Below, in pieces: positions 45,924-51,170 of a stretch of 51,170 nt of DNA. Where the stretch lies: NCBI GenBank assembly GCA_905478165.1, contig CAJQHK010000011.1, positions 1 to 51,170 on the forward strand. The letters run 5' to 3'. The position numbers and the translations under genes are program-made. Within the stretch, counting starts at the first letter, position 1, and every line of letters begins with the position of its first letter. The notes under the pieces are model-generated. The model searched no databases, was not told the origin of the DNA, and worked only from the letters and a program-made list of their open reading frames with translations. This stretch comes from an uncultured Rickettsiales bacterium. GTDB lineage: Bacteria; Pseudomonadota; Alphaproteobacteria; Rickettsiales; UBA1997.

Positions 45924-46089
45924 ATTAATATTATTAAAGTTTTCATAGATTCCTTAGGCACCTAAAATGAATAACTTCTAAACTAGTCAAAATTTTTTTC
46001 TTTTCAATTTTGCTTTTAATCCTATTCGCAGTAAACTACTTCAAGATTAGAGATAAAGCAATAAAAGAAAAAGAATGTAGACAAGCTGT

Positions 46090-47343
46090 TCATTTTAAGT
46101 TCCTTAATATGGCGTCAGTTATCACAAACAACTCAGCTTTACTTATGGTCAATGAAGGCATAATATATATCAATCCAGAAAATGGCTTAAGCCAGACACC
46201 ATATTTTACAAATTTCTCCCTTAAAGTAAAGATCTCTTGCCAATTAAAATTAGTTTCAACGACGCCAATGGCACCCTTAACCCTAATATCCACAACATTT
46301 GGCAGAGCTGTTAATTTTGATAATTCTTTTTTTAAAGTAGATTCAATATTTTTTACCTTTAAGCGATAGTCAGACAATTGAAAAAGCTCCATAGACGCGT
46401 TAGCAGCCGCGCAAGAGATGGGGTTTGCCATGAAAGTTGGGCCATGCATTAGGGCCATATTTAAATCAGATTTATGAAGAAATTTATTATAAATATCATC
46501 TGTACAAACCGTTGCAGCTAAAGTAATATGACCGCCTGTTAAAGCCTTACTTAGGCAGATAATATCAGGCACTATATTGGCTTCATTGACAGCAAATATT
46601 TCTCCAGTTCGATAAAATCCAGTTGCACACTCATCAGCAATGAAAATTATATCATATTTCTTGGTAATGTGGTAAATTTTTTGTAGAATGTCTGCATTAT
46701 GAAATTTCATTCCACCAGCACACTGAACTAAGGGTTCGATAATTAAACCAGCAATTTTGTGATGATTCTTTTGTAAAAAATCATCAAAATAATTTAAATC
46801 ATTGTCATTCTCTGGTAATTTTAAACAAAAATTCTTCTGTAAGTATTTAGAAAATTTTTTATGCATACCACACTCCAAATCCGATAAAGACATAGCTCCA
46901 GCAGTATCTCCATGATATCCGTTTTGAAAAGAAATAAATTTATTTTTATTGCTATCCTGAGAATTAAGAAAAAATTGTACGGACATCTTCATAGCAACTT
47001 CAATTGCGACAGATCCAGAATCCGAAAAAAACACTTTATTTAAAGATTTAGGAGTAATCTGAGCTAGATTATGAGCTAATTTGTAAGAATGTTCGTGAGC
47101 AAATCCAGCAAACATAATATGAGATAATTTTTCAGCTTGCTTTTGAATAGCTTCGACAATTTTTGGATGATTGTAGCCATGAGCCAAACTCCACCAAGAA
47201 GAAATGCCATCTATTATTTCCCTACCATCTTTTAATTTAATGGTAACCCCAGATGCGGACTCAACCTCTAATTGTTCAGGATTCATACCCATCTGAGTAT
47301 ATGGTAGCCAAACATGATTTTTTCCTAAATCAAACCAATTCAT
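46090..47343 (-). CDS. bioA: Adenosylmethionine-8-amino-7-oxononanoate aminotransferase (BioA)
   Basis: BioA is the PLP enzyme that converts KAPA to DAPA in biotin synthesis, using SAM as amino donor. The 417-residue protein has WLPYTQMG at the start, DGISSWWSLAHGYNHP, FSDSGSVAIEVAMKM and FQNGYHGDTAGAMSL. IADECATGFYRTGEIFA and the PLP lysine in SKALTGGHITLAATVC follow. Length and motifs separate it from other class III aminotransferases. No other bio gene is near, so the pathway is dispersed or incomplete. A variant repeat element lies between its start and the next gene. Confidence 0.94.
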   Translation of the reverse strand: MNWFDLGKNHVWLPYTQMGMNPEQLEVESASGVTIKLKDGREIIDGISSWWSLAHGYNHPKIVEAIQKQAEKLSHIMFAGFAHEHSYKLAHNLAQITPKSLNKVFFSDSGSVAIEVAMKMSVQFFLNSQDSNKNKFISFQNGYHGDTAGAMSLSDLECGMHKKFSKYLQKNFCLKLPENDNDLNYFDDFLQKNHHKIAGLIIEPLVQCAGGMKFHNADILQKIYHITKKYDIIFIADECATGFYRTGEIFAVNEANIVPDIICLSKALTGGHITLAATVCTDDIYNKFLHKSDLNMALMHGPTFMANPISCAAANASMELFQLSDYRLKVKNIESTLKKELSKLTALPNVVDIRVKGAIGVVETNFNWQEIFTLREKFVKYGVWLKPFSGLIYIMPSLTISKAELFVITDAILRNLK

Positions 47344-47381
47344 TCGATATTACCTTTTAAAGATTTTAAATTACAATTTGT

Positions 47382-47490
47382 AATAATACTATTTCCCCTT
47401 TATAGTACTAGATAAGTGGTAATATGATCTAGCATCATCTTTTAAACTTCTAATTACCAAAAGGTCTTGTACCATATTAACAATGGGCAA
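47382..47490 (+). repeat. Variant copy (E5) of the dispersed element
   Basis: TAATACTATTTCCCCTTTAT, then AATATGATCTAGCATCATCT, TAATTACCAAAAGGTCTTGT and ACCATATTAACAATGGGC align with E4 along its length and with E1/E2 over the second half. It ends within about 10 bp of the start codon of the 1117-residue oxidoreductase gene. Confidence 0.7.
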
Positions 47491-47499
47491 TAGTATAAT

Positions 47500-50400
47500 A
47501 TGAAGATGAAAATTAATTACAATCTATCTTTTAAAGATCTTTATCAAATAGATGGTTTAAAGAAAATTGATAAATTATTCTTAGAATCACTACAAAAGGC
47601 AGATAATACTATTTATCAAAAATTATTAAAATCTCGTCAGAATCCAGACAAAATAGATAGTGAAAGTGAGTTAATTATCCTCTTATCTCCTTTTTTAGAA
47701 AAATTCTTAACTGAGTTATTTTACTTAAAAAATAAAATTTTAAACCTATCGAATTACAAAAAAACACTCTCAAATCTATTCCTATGTAAAAAGTTGTTTC
47801 TTCAAAAAAGAGTAATTAGAAAATTTACAAATGAAGAAATAGAGAATTTTGACATAGAGCATATCACAAAAAAAATTCAAAATAGAATTAACAACATATC
47901 AGAATTAAATATTGCTAATGACGTTATGAATCTTCTTGAAAAGGAGATAGAGAATCAAAAAATTCTTGATCTATACGCTAAATATTCAGCTTGGGCGGTA
48001 TTAAGTAAAGAAGGGAGGTTGCAACATAAGGATTCTGTATTATTTAACCTTCCAGAAAAAATTGAATCCCAAAATTTAGTTCATCTTCAGGAAGATGGCG
48101 GTGAATTTTCGCTAGATAAAAAATATCTCCGAGATAGAGATGGATTCTCATTAACAGATCAAGGACCTTCAATTGCAAAAACCTTAAATGAAGCAAAATA
48201 TTGCATCTATTGTCACAAAAGAAACAAGGATTCCTGCTCAAAAGGGTTAAAAAACAAGGATGATACCTTCAAAAAATCAGAACATAATATTGAACTTTCA
48301 GGCTGTCCATTAGAGCAAAAAATATCAGAGATGATTTTGCTTTATAATGAAAATCTAATATTATCTAGTCTTGCAACCGTAATGATCGACAACCCTCTTT
48401 TACCTGCAACGGGTCATAGAATTTGCAATGATTGTATGAAATCTTGCATTTATCAAAATCAGACTCCAGTTAATATACCAGAAATTGAAACTGGAGTTTT
48501 AAAAGAAGTTTTAAATTTAGATTATGGTTTTGAAATCTATAGTCTTTTATCAAGGTGGAATCCGTTAAATTTTAGAAGATTTCTGCCAAAGAACACAACT
48601 AATAATAAGATTCTTATAGTTGGATCAGGTCCAGCAGGTTTTAATTTAGCCTATCATCTATTGCAAGAAGGTCACTATATAACATCAATTGACGGCTTAA
48701 AAATTGAACCTCTAAATCCAGAAATTTCTGGCATTGATTTTGATAAAAATCCAGTAGATTTTAAAGCAGTTAAAGACGTAGAATCTGAGTTATTTTCTGA
48801 TTTGTCAAGTAGATCCCCCAAAGGCTTTGGCGGTGTAATGGAGTATGGCATTACCGTCCGCTGGAATAAAAATCTTTTAAATATCGTCAGAATTATCCTA
48901 GAAAGAAACAGGAATTTTAGATTATATGGCGGTGTAAGATTTGGTAGTCAAATTAACAAGGAAATCGCTTTTGACGATTTAGGATTTGATCATATTGCCC
49001 TTTGTGCAGGAGCTGGTAGCCCAAATATCATATCAATAAAAAATAATCTGAGTAAGGGGGTAAGAAAGGCTTCAGATTTTTTAATGAATTTACAATTAAG
49101 CGGAGCCTTTGGAAAAAATTCACTCTCCAACCTGCAGATTCGCCTACCAGCAATCATAATTGGTGGCGGATTGACTGCTATTGACAGCGCTACTGAAATT
49201 CTATCTTACTACATAGTGCAAATAGAAAAATTCGCCAAAAGATATGATGAGAATCTTAATTTCCTACTAAATGAAGAGGAAAAAATCATAACTAATGAAT
49301 ATTTGCAACATTTTAAAGAATTAAAGAGAGAAAGAAATTTAGCAAAATTAGAGAATAGGACAACAAATCTTAATAAATTATTAGACCAGTGGGGAGGTGT
49401 CAAAATTCTATATCGAAAATCACTACAAGAAAGTCCTTCATATCGCTTAAATCATGAAGAAGTTAGAAAAGCATTTGAAGAGGGAATAAAATTTATACCA
49501 AATATCCTACCTAAAGAAGCTATATTGGACCAGTTCAACTCTGTCAAATCCTTAAAAACCGAAGATGGTAGATTTTTTACCGCCAAAACAATTCTAATTG
49601 CAGCTGGTATTAAGCCCAACATCATATTATCAAAAGAAGATCCAGACTTTAAGTTAGATAATGATCATTTTCAATTAATTAACCAAGATGGTTATAATCA
49701 ATCAAAATCTGGCAGCCCAAAGACAAAAAAGATTAATATTTTAACCTATATTAACAAAAATAAATCTGTCAGTTTTTTTGGAGATATGCATCCGGATTTT
49801 TCAGGAAATGTAGTAAAAGCTATGGCTTCAGCTAAAAAAGGTTACCCAATTATTAATAAAATCTTACCTAAAAATAATAATGACATTAATTTTAAAAATT
49901 TTAGTCAAAATTTAACCAACTTGTTGCAAGCTAAAATTAAAGAAATTAATCGATTAACAGATGACATTATTGAAATTGTTATCAAAGCCCCACTTGCTGC
50001 TAAAAATTTTAAGGCTGGACAATTTTATCGTCTACAAAATTATCATTATCTCGCCCCACAACAAAATGATATTTCATTAGATATGGAACCTTTGGCAGTA
50101 ACCGCATGTCAAGTAAGTGGCGACGAAATATCGGTGATAATTATTGAAAACGGGGTTTCGTCAAAAATATCTCATAAATTAAAAAAAGATGAGGAAGTTA
50201 TTCTCATGGGACCAACAGGAAGTCCTGCAAATATTCCAAAAAATAAAAAAATTCTATTAATTGGCGGCACTATTGGTAATGCCGCTCTACTGTCGATTGC
50301 CACAGCTCTAAAAGCTGCAAATTGTCAAATTTTGTATTTTGCTGGCTACAAAAAGGCAACAGATTGCTATAAGATAAAGGAGATTGAAAAAGTAACAGAT

Positions 50401-50853
50401 CAAATCATTTGGAGTTTTGAAAAATTAGAAAATTTTAAGCCAAACAGACTGGGAGATAGGGTTTTCGAAGGTAATATTATCGAAGCGATGGAAAAATACG
50501 GTAATAACGCAATAATAAAATTATCAGAGATTGATCATATTATGGCCATAGGTAGTAATAAAATGATGGAGGCTGTAAAAATTGCTAAAGATACTAAATT
50601 TAAAAATATCATTCAAGATAATGTAGATTTCTTATCTCGCACCAACTCTCCAATGCAGTGTATGATGAAGCAAATTTGCGCTCAATGCCTTCAAAAACAA
50701 ATAAACCCTAAAACTGGTGAAGAATATTTTATATATTCCTGTTTTAAGCAAGACCAGGATATTGACCAAATTTGCCTTGATCATCTTTCAGACCGACTCT
50801 CACAAAATTCACTACAAGAAAAGGTCATTAATGATTATTTCTCAGAAAAATAA
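47500..50853 (+). CDS. Large multidomain flavin/iron-sulfur NAD(P) oxidoreductase (GltD-like + PyrK-like fusion)
   Basis: This 1117-residue protein joins several electron-transfer modules. Residues 1-220 are helical and unrecognised. Cys clusters follow (YCIYCHKRNKDSCSKG, SGCPLEQKI, ICNDCMKSCIYQ), as expected for the [4Fe-4S] domain of GltD/PreT-like proteins. A two-Rossmann FAD/NAD(P) module has ILIVGSGPAGFNLAYHLL near 372 and IIGGGLTAIDSATEIL near 550. The C-terminal third is a ferredoxin-reductase/PyrK-like module (LMGPTGSPANIPKNKKILLI) ending in a Cys set (CMMKQICAQC, then YSCF) typical of the PyrK [2Fe-2S] site. It probably passes electrons from NAD(P)H to an unknown acceptor. ATG 47506 is an alternative start. 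It stands alone. Confidence 0.75.
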   Translation: MKMKINYNLSFKDLYQIDGLKKIDKLFLESLQKADNTIYQKLLKSRQNPDKIDSESELIILLSPFLEKFLTELFYLKNKILNLSNYKKTLSNLFLCKKLFLQKRVIRKFTNEEIENFDIEHITKKIQNRINNISELNIANDVMNLLEKEIENQKILDLYAKYSAWAVLSKEGRLQHKDSVLFNLPEKIESQNLVHLQEDGGEFSLDKKYLRDRDGFSLTDQGPSIAKTLNEAKYCIYCHKRNKDSCSKGLKNKDDTFKKSEHNIELSGCPLEQKISEMILLYNENLILSSLATVMIDNPLLPATGHRICNDCMKSCIYQNQTPVNIPEIETGVLKEVLNLDYGFEIYSLLSRWNPLNFRRFLPKNTTNNKILIVGSGPAGFNLAYHLLQEGHYITSIDGLKIEPLNPEISGIDFDKNPVDFKAVKDVESELFSDLSSRSPKGFGGVMEYGITVRWNKNLLNIVRIILERNRNFRLYGGVRFGSQINKEIAFDDLGFDHIALCAGAGSPNIISIKNNLSKGVRKASDFLMNLQLSGAFGKNSLSNLQIRLPAIIIGGGLTAIDSATEILSYYIVQIEKFAKRYDENLNFLLNEEEKIITNEYLQHFKELKRERNLAKLENRTTNLNKLLDQWGGVKILYRKSLQESPSYRLNHEEVRKAFEEGIKFIPNILPKEAILDQFNSVKSLKTEDGRFFTAKTILIAAGIKPNIILSKEDPDFKLDNDHFQLINQDGYNQSKSGSPKTKKINILTYINKNKSVSFFGDMHPDFSGNVVKAMASAKKGYPIINKILPKNNNDINFKNFSQNLTNLLQAKIKEINRLTDDIIEIVIKAPLAAKNFKAGQFYRLQNYHYLAPQQNDISLDMEPLAVTACQVSGDEISVIIIENGVSSKISHKLKKDEEVILMGPTGSPANIPKNKKILLIGGTIGNAALLSIATALKAANCQILYFAGYKKATDCYKIKEIEKVTDQIIWSFEKLENFKPNRLGDRVFEGNIIEAMEKYGNNAIIKLSEIDHIMAIGSNKMMEAVKIAKDTKFKNIIQDNVDFLSRTNSPMQCMMKQICAQCLQKQINPKTGEEYFIYSCFKQDQDIDQICLDHLSDRLSQNSLQEKVINDYFSEK

Positions 50854-50930
50854 GTGGGCTTGTTTCGTGCGCCATGATTGCTGCATTCACACTTTACCCG
50901 ACATATATTTAGCAAATATAAATCAAAATT

Positions 50931-51068
50931 ATGCCCAGCAAGAAACGAAATAATTATTCTGCAGAATTTAGATTTTCTTCTATAAAATTAGTAATTGAAT
51001 CAAAGCAGTCAATATCTGACACAGCCAGAGATTGAGGGATTAATATTTGGCATAGATAAATAAGCAAG
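50931..51068 (+). pseudogene. Relic of an IS3-family OrfA (transposase N-terminal HTH)
   Basis: From ATG 50931 the frame reads MPSKKRNNYSAEFRFSSIKL, then VIESKQSISDTARD, a TGA at 51033-51035, and GINIWHR, a second stop and ISK. Helix-turn-helix OrfA proteins of IS3/IS911 begin with a basic stretch, then YSAEFKxxAVKLV, then a Ser-x-x-x-x-A-R-x-L-G-I and W-x-x-W. Both stops fall where Leu and Trp would be expected. Only the first 45 codons or so remain before the repeat element begins. Confidence 0.7.
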
Positions 51069-51078
51069 CAATCAAATA

Positions 51079-51170
51079 CTAATACCAATTCCCATCTTTA
51101 AAATACACAAGTTAAGACAGATTTTTTCTAAAATATTCTTCAAAAATCTAAATTCAGCAGATGAATATCT
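51079..51170 (+). repeat. Left end (E6) of the dispersed element, cut by the window edge
   Basis: TAATACCAATTCCCATCTTT, then AAAATACACAAGTTAAGACAG and ATTTTTTC match the outer left 50 bp of E1 almost exactly. After 51128 the sequence (TAAAATATTCTTCAAAAATC) looks like the other end of the element (as in fragment E7), so this may be a deleted or hybrid copy. Confidence 0.7.

Larger units (their letters stand above)
50854..51170. other. Intergenic end of window with IS3 relic and a repeat copy
   Basis: After the oxidoreductase stop there is no intact gene to the window end. ACATATATTTAGCAAA at 50901-50916 matches the short repeat at 15.4 and 18.4 kb. An IS3 OrfA relic and a truncated copy of the dispersed element follow. 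Confidence 0.6.

Noticed and set aside
46010-46369. 119-codon plus-strand frame overlapping the 3' end of bioA
   Set aside because: Most of it is antisense to the conserved end of bioA, and no family features or ribosome-binding site were seen.
51033-51035. TGA read as tryptophan (alternative code) in the IS3-like frame
   Set aside because: TGA serves as a normal stop in other genes of the window (for example at 263-265 and 10100-10102), and a second stop (TAA) follows, so the frame is simply a pseudogene.

Overview
The window is AT-rich and densely coded on both strands. It reads as the chromosome of a Gram-negative alphaproteobacterium, most likely a host-associated, Rickettsiales-like lineage. 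Outer-membrane biology is shown by LptA, LptB, an LptM-like lipoprotein, LspA, a TonB-dependent receptor and a tripartite RND pump. Alphaproteobacterial affinity rests on GapR (DUF2312), alpha-type AddB, a DnaA-related HdaA with an N-terminal clamp-binding motif, a small BamF-like lipoprotein after lspA, and an NDUFAF7-type methyltransferase. The rank below class is inference.

Layout. 1-7.1 kb: 3' end of a Lys-rich gene, gamma-carbonic anhydrase, addB, a solitary atpB, then dnaN-recF. 7.1-13.4 kb: a Cu/Ag-type efflux cluster (outer-membrane factor, adaptor with a heavy-metal-binding domain, RND pump). 13.4-20.8 kb: oligopeptidase B, the formaldehyde-detoxification pair frmA-fghA, ung, and ubiE-ribH-obgE. 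20.8-24.1 kb: an IS30 relic, a promoter bracketed by two Fur boxes, a FecA-like receptor and an XRE-like regulator. 24.2-25.5 kb: a minus-strand lipoprotein operon (LptM-like, GC-motif lipoprotein, lspA, BamF-like). 25.7-33.3 kb: rseP, gapR, gltX, ftsB, dnaG, then mraZ-rsmH-ftsL, where the division cluster stops. 33.5-47.3 kb, all minus: methyltransferase, sulfate-binding protein, mgtE-lptA-lptB, two GC-motif lipoproteins, glutaredoxin, a U32 (TrhP-like) protein, asd, fabD-hdaA, a degenerate NtrC-family protein and bioA. 47.5-50.9 kb: a very large multidomain flavin/Fe-S oxidoreductase. 50.9 kb to the end: an IS3 relic and a repeat.

The most unusual structure is a family of short dispersed intergenic elements. 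Two are about 172 bp long with roughly 20-bp terminal inverted repeats, and several others are partial or variant. They resemble MITEs. One copy supplies the start codon and about the first 17 codons of gltX. Another sits between cusA and the oligopeptidase gene and carries both stop codons. A terminal-repeat fragment also supplies a stop codon to a lipoprotein gene. Relics of IS30, IS21 (istB) and IS3 elements are scattered between genes, so mobile DNA was once active here and has since decayed.

Other points of interest are a family of three small lipoproteins sharing a G-[WF]-x2-G-C motif plus a second cysteine, an NtrC-like protein that has lost its phospho-acceptor and key ATPase residues, and a five-fold 10-bp-period CCA array upstream of mraZ that looks like its own operator. 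No tRNA, rRNA or CRISPR array was seen.
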